Shown here piece by piece: positions 18,906 to 28,389 of a DNA stretch of 57,782 bases (position 1 is the first letter of the stretch; each line of letters opens with the position of its first letter). This DNA comes from an uncultured bacterium (GTDB taxonomy: Bacteria > Bacillota > Clostridia > Peptostreptococcales > Anaerovoracaceae). The notes under the pieces were generated by a model that was given only the letters and a program-made list of their open reading frames with translations, did no database searches and had not been told where the DNA came from. The stretch is from assembly GCA_905214225.1 (NCBI GenBank), contig CAJMLL010000011.1:1-57782 (forward strand), in the 5' to 3' direction. A program made the position numbers and the translations under genes.

Positions 18906-20783
18906 ATGGACACATATTATATGGGAGAATACGATGTGATCGTCATCGGCGCCGGACATGCAGGCTGCGAGGCAGCGCTGGCATCCGCCAGAATGGGCTG
19001 CCGCACCCTGATTTTATCGATGAATCTGGAGGCCGTGGCCATGATGCCGTGCAACCCTTCGGTCGGCGGCACAGGCAAAGGCCACCTGGTCAGGGAAATC
19101 GATGCGCTGGGCGGCGAAATGGGCATTAACATCGACAAGACCTGTATGCAGAGCCGGATGCTGAACACATCCAAGGGCCCTGCCGTGCACTCACTCCGCG
19201 CCCAGGCCGACAAGCATCAGTATCATATGGAGATGAAAAAGACCCTGGAAGAACAGGATAATCTCGATATGAAGCAGCAGGAGGCAGTGGATATCGATGT
19301 AAAAGACGGGCAGGTTCAGGGAATCGTTACCCGGACCAATGCCTATTATAAATGTAAGGCTGTCGTGATTGCGACAGGAACCTTCCTGAAAGGAAGAATT
19401 TTCATCGGTTCCAGCAATTTTCCAAGCGGACCTAACGGCCTTGCGCCTTCCTGCGATTTGTCCGAAAATCTGAAACGCCTGGGTCTGCCGCTGCGCCGGT
19501 TTAAGACGGGAACTCCGGCAAGAGCACTGTCGGAGACCTTCCGCTATGATGAGATGAAGAGGCAGGACGGCGATGAGGAAATCGTTCCGTTTTCCTTTAT
19601 GAATGATTCTCTGGAAGTGGATCAAGTTCCCTGCTGGCTGACCTACACGAATGAGCGGACCCATAAAATCATCCGCGACAATTTCAGCCGGTCAGCCCTG
19701 TTCGGAGGGGAGATTGAAGGAGTCGGGCCGCGCTACTGCCCGTCGATCGAGGATAAGATCAACCGCTTCCCGGACAGAAAGCGGCATCAGCTCTTCGTTG
19801 AGCCAGAAGGGCGGCAGACCCATGAGATGTACATTCAGGGAATGTCCACCAGTCTTCCTGAGGATGTGCAGGAGAAGTTCTATCATACGATTGAGGGTCT
19901 GGAGGACATTACGATCACCCGCCCGGCCTACGCGATTGAATATGACTGCATCGATCCGCTGGAACTGAAGCTGAATCTGGAATATCGGAAGATCCGGGGT
20001 ATGTTCTGCGCCGGACAGTTCAATGGAAGTTCCGGGTATGAAGAGGCGGCTGCGCAGGGTCTGATGGCCGGAATCAACGCAGCGCTGGAAGTTTCTGGAA
20101 AAGATCCCTTCGTTCTAGACAGAAGCGAGGCTTATATTGGCGTTCTGATCGACGATCTCGTGACCAAAGGTACTAATGAGCCTTACAGAATTATGACCAG
20201 CAGAGCGGAATATAGGCTGGTTCTGAGGCAGGACAACGCAGACGAGCGCCTGACGGAGAAGGGATATGCCATCGGACTGGTGTCCGAGGAGCGTTATCAG
20301 AAGTTCCTCTGGTCAAAAGAAATGGCAAGGAAAGAATTGGAGCGGCTGAAAGAAACCACGGTCGGACCGCATGACGCGGACGAGTTTCTGATTTCTATCG
20401 GAAGTTCTCCGCTGAATAACCGGGTATCTCTCTATGATCTTCTGAAGAGGCCGGAAGTGCATTATAAAGAAATGGCGGCCATCGATCCGGAGCGTCCGAA
20501 GCTCACGCAGCACGTCATCGATGTGATTGAAGTCAACATTAAGTATGAGGGATACATCCGCATGCAGGAGCGGAAGATCCAGAAGTTCAAGAAGCTGGAA
20601 TCCAGAAAGCTTCCGGAGGATCTGGATTATGAAAAGATCGACAATCTGAGAATCGAAGCCCGGCAGAAACTCAGCCGGCTCCGTCCGATATCGGTAGGGC
20701 AGGCGTCACGTATTTCCGGTGTGTCGCCGGCGGACATCAATGTGCTGCTGATCTGGCTGGAAAAGAAAAGGAGAATGAAATAA
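18906..20783 (+). CDS. mnmG: tRNA uridine 5-carboxymethylaminomethyl modification enzyme MnmG (GidA)
   Basis: The 625-residue FAD- and NADH-dependent partner of MnmE. The dinucleotide motif is [19 protein letters not shown]. Conserved blocks include [33 protein letters not shown], and the FAD-contacting Cys stretch [20 protein letters not shown]. The C-terminal helical domain binds MnmE. The start at 18906 has AGGAAA upstream, while a second in-frame ATG (18921) lacks a site. Its stop overlaps the rsmG start by one base. Confidence 0.98.
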   Translation: MDTYYMGEYDVIVIGAGHAGCEAALASARMGCRTLILSMNLEAVAMMPCNPSVGGTGKGHLVREIDALGGEMGINIDKTCMQSRMLNTSKGPAVHSLRAQADKHQYHMEMKKTLEEQDNLDMKQQEAVDIDVKDGQVQGIVTRTNAYYKCKAVVIATGTFLKGRIFIGSSNFPSGPNGLAPSCDLSENLKRLGLPLRRFKTGTPARALSETFRYDEMKRQDGDEEIVPFSFMNDSLEVDQVPCWLTYTNERTHKIIRDNFSRSALFGGEIEGVGPRYCPSIEDKINRFPDRKRHQLFVEPEGRQTHEMYIQGMSTSLPEDVQEKFYHTIEGLEDITITRPAYAIEYDCIDPLELKLNLEYRKIRGMFCAGQFNGSSGYEEAAAQGLMAGINAALEVSGKDPFVLDRSEAYIGVLIDDLVTKGTNEPYRIMTSRAEYRLVLRQDNADERLTEKGYAIGLVSEERYQKFLWSKEMARKELERLKETTVGPHDADEFLISIGSSPLNNRVSLYDLLKRPEVHYKEMAAIDPERPKLTQHVIDVIEVNIKYEGYIRMQERKIQKFKKLESRKLPEDLDYEKIDNLRIEARQKLSRLRPISVGQASRISGVSPADINVLLIWLEKKRRMK

Positions 20784-21490
20784 TGAAAGAACTGATACAG
20801 AAGATGTTTACGGAAGCAGGGTATGCCGTCAGTGATGATGTGGCAGAAAAGCTTTCTGTTTACATGGACGGCATACTGGAATACAACCAGCATGTCAATC
20901 TGACCTCCATTACGGATCCGGAAGAATTCATCACCAAGCATTATCTGGACTCCGCTTCGATTTCTTCTCTTCCTGAATTTCAGAATGCCGGATCGATTAT
21001 CGATATCGGAACAGGAGGCGGCTTTCCGGGTGTTCCTCTGGCGGTTCTGTTCCCGGAAAAGAAATTCACGGTTGAAGATTCCCTGCAGAAAAGGATCCGG
21101 GTTATTCAGGATCTATTATCCCGGGCGGGCATTACGAATGTCGAGGCTGTACATGCCAGGGCAGAGGACCTGGGAAAAGATCCCCTGCACAGAGAGCAGT
21201 ATGATCTCTGCATTTCGCGGGCGGTTTCCAGAATGTCTGTGCTTGCCGAATACTGTCTGCCATTCGTGAAGGAAGGCGGATACTTTATTTCCTATAAGGG
21301 ATCAGACCTGGAAAGGGAACTTCACGATGGGAAAAAAGCAGTTCAGGTTCTGGGCGGACAAATCGACCGTGTGCAGCCTGCAGGAGTTGAAGGAATGCAG
21401 CATCAGTTCGTTGTTGTGAAAAAGGTGAAACATACACCGAAAAAATATCCGAGAAAGGCTGGAACCCCTGGAAAAACGCCAATCCGCTGA
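20783..21490 (+). CDS. rsmG: 16S rRNA (guanine527-N7)-methyltransferase RsmG (GidB)
   Basis: A 235-residue S-adenosylmethionine-dependent methyltransferase acting on G527 of 16S rRNA. The SAM motif is IIDIGTGGGFPGVPLAVLFP. The family start contains YNQHVNLTSITDPEEFITKHYLDS, and motif CISRAVSRMSVLAEYCLPF follows. The basic tail after the fold is longer than in Bacillus. It is coupled to mnmG through a TAATG overlap and ends two bases before a parS site. Confidence 0.96.
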   Translation: MKELIQKMFTEAGYAVSDDVAEKLSVYMDGILEYNQHVNLTSITDPEEFITKHYLDSASISSLPEFQNAGSIIDIGTGGGFPGVPLAVLFPEKKFTVEDSLQKRIRVIQDLLSRAGITNVEAVHARAEDLGKDPLHREQYDLCISRAVSRMSVLAEYCLPFVKEGGYFISYKGSDLERELHDGKKAVQVLGGQIDRVQPAGVEGMQHQFVVVKKVKHTPKKYPRKAGTPGKTPIR

Positions 21491-21492
21491 TC

Positions 21493-21508
21493 CGTTTCAC
21501 GTGAAACA
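21493..21508. promoter_or_regulatory. parS: parS centromere site 1
   Basis: CGTTTCACGTGAAACA differs from the consensus TGTTTCACGTGAAACA at one base. It lies just upstream of parA and is the expected ParB (Spo0J) nucleation site. Confidence 0.92.
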
Positions 21509-21531
21509 ATTATGGTATATCAGAAAAGAAA

Positions 21532-21561
21532 CTGGCATTCAATACATGAATCATATATAAT
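21532..21561 (+). promoter_or_regulatory. Candidate parAB promoter
   Basis: CTGGCA (21532-21537), an 18-base spacer and a perfect TATAAT (21556-21561), 40 bases before the parA start. Confidence 0.5.
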
Positions 21562-21600
21562 GTTAGGTGACTAAAGTAAAAGTGTCAGGAGGCAGAAATT

Positions 21601-22371
21601 TTGGGTAAAGCGATAGCAATTTTTAACCAGAAGGGCGGAGTCGGAAAGACAACGACAAACATCAATCTCGGCGCCAGTCTGGCACAGTTCGGAAAGAAAG
21701 TTCTCATGCTGGATATCGATCCGCAGGGAAATACAACCAGCGGAGTAGGCGTGTCAAAGAAAGATCTCACCGACACGGTCTATGATCTTCTGATTGATAA
21801 AGACTACGATCCCCATCGGGCGATTCTTCACACAGGAGTAGAGGGACTGGACCTCATTCCGGCCAATGTGGATCTGGCAGGCGCAGAAGTAGAACTGGTT
21901 GCCATGGACGGACGGGAAAAGAGACTGCGCAACGCGATTGGAAAAATCAGCGATGAGTATGATTACATCTTTGTAGACTGTCCGCCGTCGCTCGGCCTGC
22001 TGACGATCAATTCTCTGAGTGCGGTACAGAGCGTGCTTATTCCGATCCAGTGTGAATTCTATGCACTGGAAGGTGTCAGCCAGCTGGTGAGCACAATTGA
22101 ACTGGTAAAAAACAACCTGAATCCGAATCTGGAAATTGAAGGTGTAGTTCTCAGTATGTTCGACGGAAGGACGAACCTGTCCATTCAGGTCGTACAAGAA
22201 GTAAAGAAGTATTTCGGCGCCAAAGTGTACTCCACGGTTATTCCCAGAAATATCCGTCTGGCGGAGGCACCGGGCTTCGGCATGGCGATTACGGAATATG
22301 ATCCGAAGTCAAAGGGCGCGATTGCATACAGAGAATTTGCAGAAGAATTTCTGGAACGGGAGGGTAAATAA
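21601..22371 (+). CDS. parA: Chromosome partitioning ATPase ParA (Soj)
   Basis: A 256-residue deviant-Walker ATPase that works with ParB and parS to segregate origins and, in Bacillus, controls DnaA. The deviant Walker A is FNQKGGVGKTTTNINLGASLA, Walker A' is LMLDIDPQGNTTSG, and Walker B is YIFVDCPPSLGLLTINSL. It lacks the N-terminal DNA-binding extension of plasmid ParA. The start is TTG, supported by AGGAGG about 8 bases upstream. It overlaps parB by one base. Confidence 0.97.
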   Translation: MGKAIAIFNQKGGVGKTTTNINLGASLAQFGKKVLMLDIDPQGNTTSGVGVSKKDLTDTVYDLLIDKDYDPHRAILHTGVEGLDLIPANVDLAGAEVELVAMDGREKRLRNAIGKISDEYDYIFVDCPPSLGLLTINSLSAVQSVLIPIQCEFYALEGVSQLVSTIELVKNNLNPNLEIEGVVLSMFDGRTNLSIQVVQEVKKYFGAKVYSTVIPRNIRLAEAPGFGMAITEYDPKSKGAIAYREFAEEFLEREGK

Positions 22372-23273
22372 TGGCCTCTAAGCCAAAGAACAGAGGACTC
22401 GGCAAGGGCCTCGGCGCACTGTTTGCGGAACAGGCATCGATCGTAGATGAGACGGAGCATACTGTAGAAGATATTCAAAAGGATAAGAAGAATCCGGAGA
22501 ATACAGTCATCTATATAGAAATCGGAAACATCAAGCCGAACCGCCATCAGCCGAGAAAGTATTTTCATGAAGATAAGATTGAAGAGCTGGCGCAGTCTAT
22601 TTTGGAACATGGAATTATTCAGCCGCTGGTCGTCAGACCCGCTGAAGAAGGAACCTATGAGATTGTAGCCGGCGAGAGAAGATGGAGAGCTGCGAGAAGG
22701 GCAGGGCTGCAGAAGGTTCCCTGCCTGATCAGAGAGTTCACAGATGAAGAAAACATGCTGGTGGCGATTATTGAAAATCTGCAGCGTGAAGATCTGAATC
22801 CGATTGAAGAAGCGCACGGCCTTCAGCAGATGATGGAAACTTACGGGATGACCCAGGAAGAAGTTTCTAAAAGCATCAGCAAGAGCCGGCCCTACATCAG
22901 CAATGCGCTCCGCCTTCTGAAACTGCCGGAAGAAATTCAGGAGCTTGTGGCTTCGGGAAAGATTTCCATGGGACATGCGAGAGCACTGATCAATATTAAA
23001 AGCAAGTCCCTTCAGCTGGAGCTGTGCCGCAGAATTCTGGATGAAGGACTTTCCGTCCGGGACATTGAAAAACTTGCGGCAAAGAAAAACAAGAAAAAGG
23101 ATCCGAAAAAACGCGTAAAAAGCGCGGACACCCTCGCCATGGAAGACAGACTGAAGAATCAGTTCGGCACAAAGGTTTCCATCGACCAGAGAGGGAAAAA
23201 AGGTGTGATTAAACTGGAATATTACAGCAGCGATGAACTGAACCGTTTGCTGGATATGCTGCTTTCAGAGTGA
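22371..23273 (+). CDS. parB: Chromosome partitioning CTPase ParB (Spo0J)
   Basis: A 300-residue ParB clamp protein that binds parS, hydrolyses CTP and spreads. A short Soj-stimulating N-terminus (RGLGKGLGALF) is followed by the CTP-binding region with box NRHQPRKYF and the GERRWRAARRAGL motif. The central helix-turn-helix is MTQEEVSKSISKSRPYISNALRLL. The C-terminal dimerisation domain follows a Lys-rich linker. parS sites flank the parAB pair. Confidence 0.97.
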   Translation: MASKPKNRGLGKGLGALFAEQASIVDETEHTVEDIQKDKKNPENTVIYIEIGNIKPNRHQPRKYFHEDKIEELAQSILEHGIIQPLVVRPAEEGTYEIVAGERRWRAARRAGLQKVPCLIREFTDEENMLVAIIENLQREDLNPIEEAHGLQQMMETYGMTQEEVSKSISKSRPYISNALRLLKLPEEIQELVASGKISMGHARALINIKSKSLQLELCRRILDEGLSVRDIEKLAAKKNKKKDPKKRVKSADTLAMEDRLKNQFGTKVSIDQRGKKGVIKLEYYSSDELNRLLDMLLSE

Positions 23274-23282
23274 TAGAGAGAA

Positions 23283-23298
23283 TGTTTCATGTGAAACA
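23283..23298. promoter_or_regulatory. parS: parS centromere site 2
   Basis: TGTTTCATGTGAAACA has one mismatch to the consensus palindrome. It lies nine bases after the parB stop codon. Confidence 0.92.
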
Positions 23299-23306
23299 CT
23301 GAGTAT

Positions 23307-23331
23307 ATGCCCCAAATTTTCCGGGGCATTT
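23307..23331 (+). terminator. Possible weak terminator after parB
   Basis: ATGCCCC (23307-23313) pairs with GGGGCAT (23323-23329) and is followed by TTTGTC. The T-run is poor. Confidence 0.5.
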
Positions 23332-23364
23332 GTCATATACTGAAGCTGGAAGTTAGAGGAAAAG

Positions 23365-25167
23365 ATGGCAGAACTGAATTACAAAGAAATACTGACGAAA
23401 AAGGTTCCGCTGCCGATGTGCATCGTGAATGAGAATGGAAAAATCATAGATTCCAACTCCTATATGGATGAAGTGTTCGTATATGATGAAATCAAGGATT
23501 ATGATTTTTTTGCGCTCACGGGAATCAAGATGGAGGAACTGAAAGCGTCTGCAGAAAGCCGTGTATTTAAAAAAATAGAACGGAACAATAAGATCTTCAG
23601 CCTGGTGACAAGCAGGGCAGACAGTGAGTCTGAAGATGACGAGGATGATGAAAGTTCCGGAGTCATTGTTGTATTCTTCAATGACATCACAGCATATGAG
23701 ATGCTGAAGAAAGATTACAGTGATGAACGCGTCTGTGTGGCCAGGGTCAATATCGACAATTACGATGAGATGAAAGCCAACACGTCACCAGACATGCGGA
23801 TGACGATTTCCTCTGAAGCGGATAAGATCATCCGCAAATGGGCGGGAAAAATCGGCGGCTCAATTGTGAACATGAGCCGGAGCGAGTATATCATTTACTT
23901 TGAATACCGTCATGTGGATGAAATGGTCCGGAATAAATTTTCCATTCTGGATGAGGTCAGAAACATTGAGACGCAGGCTGATTTTCCGATGAGCCTGAGC
24001 ATCGGCGTCGGTATCGGAGGCGAGAGCATCACCGATACGAGAGATTACGCGGACGGGGCTCTGGATCTGGCGCTCGGCCGCGGCGGCGATCAGGCTGTTG
24101 TACGCAGAGTAAACAAGATCGAGTACTACGGCGGAAAACTGCAGACGGTAGAGAAAGGAAATAAAGGAAAGTCCAGAGTGGTTGCCCATGCGCTGAGCCG
24201 TCTGATCGATCAGGCGGACCGCGTGATGATCATGGGACACCGGAACCCGGATATGGATGCATTCGGAGCTGCGCTCGGCATGTTCCGCGTCTGCATGCTG
24301 AATGGAAAAAATTCTTCTATTGTAATTGAAGAAGTCAATGATTCCCTGCAGACGATTTTCAAGCAGGCAAAGGAGAAGGGAACCTACACCTTCCTGACGC
24401 ACGACCGGGCGAAAGAACTGATTGACGAGAATACGCTTCTGATCGTCCTGGACACACACCGGCCGAGTTTTGTCGAATGCAGGGATCTGCTGGAGTGTAC
24501 AGATCGTATCGTGGTCATCGATCACCACAGAAGAGCGGTTGACGCCATTGCGAATCCGGTCTTGTCCTATATTGAATCCTATGCTTCGTCTACAGCTGAG
24601 CTGGTTACGGAGATCCTGGAATATACAGGTAATAAGAGAGATCTGGATAAGCTGGAGGCGGAAGCACTGCTGGCGGGAATGACCGTGGATACCAACCGTT
24701 TTGCGGTGAAGACTGGTGTCAGAACCTTTGAAGCGGCGGCCTGGCTCAGAAGAGCTGGCGCGGATACGACAGAAGTCAAGCGTCTGTTCCAGACAGATCT
24801 GGATGATTTTAAAACAAGATCGCGAGGTCTTTCCTCTGCGCATATCGGAGAGGACGGCATTGCAACATCCATATGTCCGGGCTATAATCAGGAAGCACAG
24901 ATCATCAACTCGCAGGTTGCGGATGAGCTCCTGAACGTCAGAGGCGTAAAAGCAAGTTTTGTTGCGGGCCGGGATGAAACCGGACAGACGGTGGTCAGTG
25001 CCAGATCGCTGGGTGATATTAATGTCCAGCTGATCATGGAAAAACTGGGCGGCGGCGGACATTTAACTACGGCCGGCGCACAGGTGGAGATGAGTCCGGA
25101 AGAAGTGCTGACGATGGTCAGAAATATTCTGGACGGTGATAAAGATAATGAAGAGAAGGGCAGGTAG
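23365..25167 (+). CDS. Soluble GdpP-like cyclic-di-AMP phosphodiesterase (PAS, degenerate GGDEF, DHH-DHHA1)
   Basis: A 600-residue protein with PAS-like (about 10-105), degenerate GGDEF (about 120-250) and DHH/DHHA1 (about 270-590) regions, the order found in GdpP, which hydrolyses c-di-AMP to pApA. Metal-binding motifs are GHRNPDMDAFGAA, VLDTHRP, VIDHHRR, and a substrate-binding GGGGH. GdpP normally begins with two membrane helices. This start (ATG 23365 with AGAGGAAA upstream) goes directly into the PAS region and nothing hydrophobic is encoded upstream, so the protein should be cytosolic. A short acidic insert (SESEDDEDDESS) lies in the PAS domain. The gdpP-rplI-dnaB order is typical of Firmicutes. 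Confidence 0.88.
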   Translation: MAELNYKEILTKKVPLPMCIVNENGKIIDSNSYMDEVFVYDEIKDYDFFALTGIKMEELKASAESRVFKKIERNNKIFSLVTSRADSESEDDEDDESSGVIVVFFNDITAYEMLKKDYSDERVCVARVNIDNYDEMKANTSPDMRMTISSEADKIIRKWAGKIGGSIVNMSRSEYIIYFEYRHVDEMVRNKFSILDEVRNIETQADFPMSLSIGVGIGGESITDTRDYADGALDLALGRGGDQAVVRRVNKIEYYGGKLQTVEKGNKGKSRVVAHALSRLIDQADRVMIMGHRNPDMDAFGAALGMFRVCMLNGKNSSIVIEEVNDSLQTIFKQAKEKGTYTFLTHDRAKELIDENTLLIVLDTHRPSFVECRDLLECTDRIVVIDHHRRAVDAIANPVLSYIESYASSTAELVTEILEYTGNKRDLDKLEAEALLAGMTVDTNRFAVKTGVRTFEAAAWLRRAGADTTEVKRLFQTDLDDFKTRSRGLSSAHIGEDGIATSICPGYNQEAQIINSQVADELLNVRGVKASFVAGRDETGQTVVSARSLGDINVQLIMEKLGGGGHLTTAGAQVEMSPEEVLTMVRNILDGDKDNEEKGR

Positions 25168-25169
25168 AC

Positions 25170-25616
25170 ATGCAGGTAATATTAAAGAAGGATGTAAAAG
25201 GAACAGGTAAAGCAGGCAGTGTAGTAAAGGTAAGCGACGGATATGCGCGCAATATGCTGATCCCGAAGGGAATGGCTGTAGAAGCAACAAAAGCGAATAT
25301 CCGCAGCCTTGAGAAAGAGAAGGCACAGCAGGCTGAAGAAGAAGCGGAAAAGAGAGCAGAGGCAAAGAAGCAGGCGGAAGTCATCAACGGAAAGTCTGTT
25401 GAAATCAAGACTAAGGCCGGAGAAGGCGGAAGACTGTTCGGATCCATTACATCCAAGGATATCGCAGAAGCTGTGAAATCCCAGCTGGGAATTGATGCAG
25501 ACAAGAAGAAAATCCAGCTTGAAAGTCCGATCAAGAGCATGGGAACCTTCCATGTAACAGTCAAGCTGTATTATGAGATTCACGCAGAGCTGACAGTCAA
25601 CGTAACGGAGGCGTAG
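25170..25616 (+). CDS. rplI: 50S ribosomal protein L9
   Basis: A 148-residue large-subunit protein with two RNA-binding domains joined by a long helix. The N-terminal signature is MQVILKKDVKGTGKAGSVVKVSDGYARNML. The Lys/Glu/Ala connecting helix is at about 45-75. The C-terminal domain contains GGRLFGSITSKDIAEAV. It begins two bases after the GdpP stop, so the two are co-transcribed. Confidence 0.98.
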   Translation: MQVILKKDVKGTGKAGSVVKVSDGYARNMLIPKGMAVEATKANIRSLEKEKAQQAEEEAEKRAEAKKQAEVINGKSVEIKTKAGEGGRLFGSITSKDIAEAVKSQLGIDADKKKIQLESPIKSMGTFHVTVKLYYEIHAELTVNVTEA

Positions 25617-25625
25617 TTAAGCAGT

Positions 25626-26939
25626 ATGAATGGAAAAATTCCTCCACATAATGAAGACGCGGAGCGTTCTGTTCTGGGAGCAGGTCTTCTCAGCAGGGAC
25701 GCCCTGGCGGATACACTGGAACTGATTCAGGAAGAAGATTTCTATAATAAAGCTAACGCTGCAGTCTTTCATGTCATGAAAGATATGTATATCTCCGGCA
25801 AGCCGATTGATATCGTCACAGTCTGTGAAGAACTGAAGAGAAGAAATGAACTGGATGCCGTCGGGGGAAGAAGCTATGTGGCAGAACTCTCCGGCGGAGT
25901 CCCGTCAACCAGCAACGCATCGGAGTATGCGAAGATTGTTGCAGAGATGGCATCCATGCGGGCGCTGATCAAGAGTTCCGAGGAAATCCGTGAAAAATGC
26001 TACCAGAGTCAGGATGATGCGGAAGATATTCTGGATTATGCGGAAAAGAGTATTTTCTCCATCGCGCAGTCCCGGCAGCGGAGTGATTATTCGCCGCTGA
26101 GTGAGGTGCTGATCAGCAACATCGATATGATCAATGAAGCCGTCCGCAATCAGGGACAGGTTGTCGGACTCACCACCGGTTTTCAGCAGCTGGATTCCAT
26201 TACTGCCGGACTTCATCCTTCCGACCTGGTCATCGTTGCCGCAAGACCGGCAATGGGAAAGACGGCATTTGCTCTGAATATCGCACAGAACGCGGCAGTC
26301 AAAGGAAATGCCAAAGTAATGATTTTCAGCCTGGAGATGTCTAAGGAGCAGCTGGGACAGAGACTGCTCGCCATGGAAGCCCGGGTCGATATGGAGAATA
26401 TCAAGAAGGGGAATCTGAACCGCGAGGACTGGGATCGGATTCTGCAGGCTGCCGATGTGCTGGCAGGGGCGTCTATTTTTATTGACGATATGCCGGATGT
26501 CGGTGTATTTGAGATTAAGAATAAATGCCGGAGAATGAAGGCCGAGAAAGGGCTGGACCTGATCGTCATCGATTATCTTCAGCTCATGCATGGAGAGGGG
26601 AAAGCGGACAGCAGACAGCAGGAAATCAGCAATCTGTCCCGTTATCTGAAACTGCTGGCCAGAGAAATGGACTGTCCGGTCATCGTACTTTCACAGCTTT
26701 CCCGTGCGCCGGAGCAGAGACCGAATCACCGGCCGATCCTTTCTGATTTGAGAGAGTCAGGATCCATCGAGCAGGATGCCGATATCGTCATCTTTTTATA
26801 CCGCGATGACTATTATAACGAAGATTCTGATAAGCCTGGTGTATGTGAAGTCAATCTTGCAAAACACAGAAGCGGACCGACGGGAACGATCGAACTTACC
26901 TGGGTAGCCAGATATACCAAGTTCGCAGACAAGGCGTAA
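25626..26939 (+). CDS. dnaB: Replicative DNA helicase DnaB
   Basis: The 437-residue hexameric replicative helicase (DnaC in Bacillus naming). The N-terminal domain starts with IPPHNEDAERSVLGAGLLS. The RecA-like motor has Walker A (ARPAMGKTAFALNIA), Walker B in LDLIVIDYLQLM, and the H4 motif DLRESGSIEQDADIVIFLYR. It follows rplI by 9 bases. The next gene encodes a DnaD-type protein, so the locus groups the helicase with its loading factors. Confidence 0.98.
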   Translation: MNGKIPPHNEDAERSVLGAGLLSRDALADTLELIQEEDFYNKANAAVFHVMKDMYISGKPIDIVTVCEELKRRNELDAVGGRSYVAELSGGVPSTSNASEYAKIVAEMASMRALIKSSEEIREKCYQSQDDAEDILDYAEKSIFSIAQSRQRSDYSPLSEVLISNIDMINEAVRNQGQVVGLTTGFQQLDSITAGLHPSDLVIVAARPAMGKTAFALNIAQNAAVKGNAKVMIFSLEMSKEQLGQRLLAMEARVDMENIKKGNLNREDWDRILQAADVLAGASIFIDDMPDVGVFEIKNKCRRMKAEKGLDLIVIDYLQLMHGEGKADSRQQEISNLSRYLKLLAREMDCPVIVLSQLSRAPEQRPNHRPILSDLRESGSIEQDADIVIFLYRDDYYNEDSDKPGVCEVNLAKHRSGPTGTIELTWVARYTKFADKA

Positions 26940-26960
26940 AGAATATGATCCGCAGATGAA

Positions 26961-26990
26961 GAGACCACATATATATGTGGGTCTCTGTTT
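26961..26990 (+). terminator. Hairpin after dnaB
   Basis: GAGACCACATA pairs with TATGTGGGTCTC through an AT-rich centre with one bulge, followed by TGTTTCTT. Confidence 0.6.
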
Positions 26991-27117
26991 CTTCCTGAAG
27001 CCCGGATATCCGGTATTTCAGGAAAATATGCTGAAATCACAAAATCAACATATACTTTGCAAACATAGGGATGTAACATAGGATAAAATAGATTGGATAA
27101 CCCTGAGGACGGCAGAG

Positions 27118-28386
27118 ATGAATTTTTACAGACAAAAAATCAGCGATTTCTTTCTACGGGATACAAATATCGAAAACATCTTTATCAATGAATATCTTCC
27201 GGCAGCACCGGGGGACTATGTGAAGGTGTTCATTTACGGATATATGTACGCGCAGTACGGAATGGAAATCAGTGAACACATGATTGCCGAGCAGCTGGGT
27301 CTCAGCGAGAAACTGGTTGCGCAGGCATGGAATTACTGGGAAGATCTGGGCCTGATCCGGAAAAGCTTTGTCAATGGTGACAAGGATGTCAACTTGTGCA
27401 TTGAATTTGTCAACCTGAAGGATGAGATGTACGGAACGGGATCATCAGAAACTGATCAGAATGAGGATTCACAGAGCGGTGTGGAAAATCTGCTGGATAA
27501 TGATTCCCTGCAGAGACTGTTTTCACAGATTGAGAGTGATTTCGGCAGGAGTCTGAGTTCAACGGAGGTCAAGACGATTCTCGAATGGATCACCGAGGAT
27601 AAGATTACTCCGGAAGTTGTGCTGTTCTGCGTACAGTATTGTCTGCAGAAGAATAAGACCGGAATGAAGTATATTTCGGCTGTCGTTCACGGATGGGCGT
27701 CGAAGGGTCTGAACACGGTGGATGCCGTTAAGGATTATCTGCAGGATGTGGATCAGAGATATTATCAGTACCGCAGAATCCTTCAGGCTCTCGGGTTTAC
27801 CAGAAATGCAACCGAGGCAGAGAAAAATTTAATGGACAGCTGGTTCGATGACATGGGCTATAATATTGATAAAATATTAGAGGCCTGCAGCAAGACAGCC
27901 GGTATTTCCAATCCGAACTTCAATTATGTCGATAAGGTTCTGAAGAACTGGAAGACTGAGGCGGACAAGCAGAAGCGCGATGTCAACGCCAGAAAGCCGG
28001 TTACACAGGCTGTATTGAATCAGTACTATGAATACCTGAGACGTACAGAAGAAAAAGAAGCGCAGGAGCGTCTTCAGGAAGTCTATGAAAAGATTCCGCG
28101 CATTAAAGAAATTGATGAGGAAACACGCCAGCTGAGTTCGGATCTGACCAAAGCGATGCTCCAGGGCCGGGATTCGGAAGAAGCTGGAAAACGCGCACAG
28201 ATGGACCGTCTTGCGGAAGAACGTGCGGTTCTTCTTACGGATCACAATTACGATATGGGATACACGGATATCCATCACCGCTGCGAGAAATGCGGCGATA
28301 CCGGAATTACGGATCTGGGAGAGCAGTGCAGCTGTGTGGAAGAACGGATGAAAGAAGCAGAAGTCTGGCAGCATCAGTTAGGGTAG
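27118..28386 (+). CDS. DnaD-domain replication protein fused to a DnaI/DnaC-type zinc domain
   Basis: A 422-residue protein. The N-terminal winged-helix-like region (about 1-100) contains VKVFIYGYMYAQYG and a helix-turn-helix. Two DnaB_2/DnaD repeats follow (about 145-215 and 220-290, the second with WFDDMGYNIDKILEACSKT). The last 120 residues resemble the N-terminal part of clostridial DnaC/DnaI helicase loaders: a charged helix, EVYEKIPRIKEIDEE, then a zinc motif with C389, C392, C404 and C406 (CEKCGDTG...CSC). In loaders this domain contacts the helicase and is followed by an AAA+ ATPase. Here the protein stops 16 residues after the last Cys. The expected separate loader gene is not next door; a divIC-like gene starts 3 bases later. 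Confidence 0.85.
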   Translation: MNFYRQKISDFFLRDTNIENIFINEYLPAAPGDYVKVFIYGYMYAQYGMEISEHMIAEQLGLSEKLVAQAWNYWEDLGLIRKSFVNGDKDVNLCIEFVNLKDEMYGTGSSETDQNEDSQSGVENLLDNDSLQRLFSQIESDFGRSLSSTEVKTILEWITEDKITPEVVLFCVQYCLQKNKTGMKYISAVVHGWASKGLNTVDAVKDYLQDVDQRYYQYRRILQALGFTRNATEAEKNLMDSWFDDMGYNIDKILEACSKTAGISNPNFNYVDKVLKNWKTEADKQKRDVNARKPVTQAVLNQYYEYLRRTEEKEAQERLQEVYEKIPRIKEIDEETRQLSSDLTKAMLQGRDSEEAGKRAQMDRLAEERAVLLTDHNYDMGYTDIHHRCEKCGDTGITDLGEQCSCVEERMKEAEVWQHQLG

Positions 28387-28389
28387 ACA

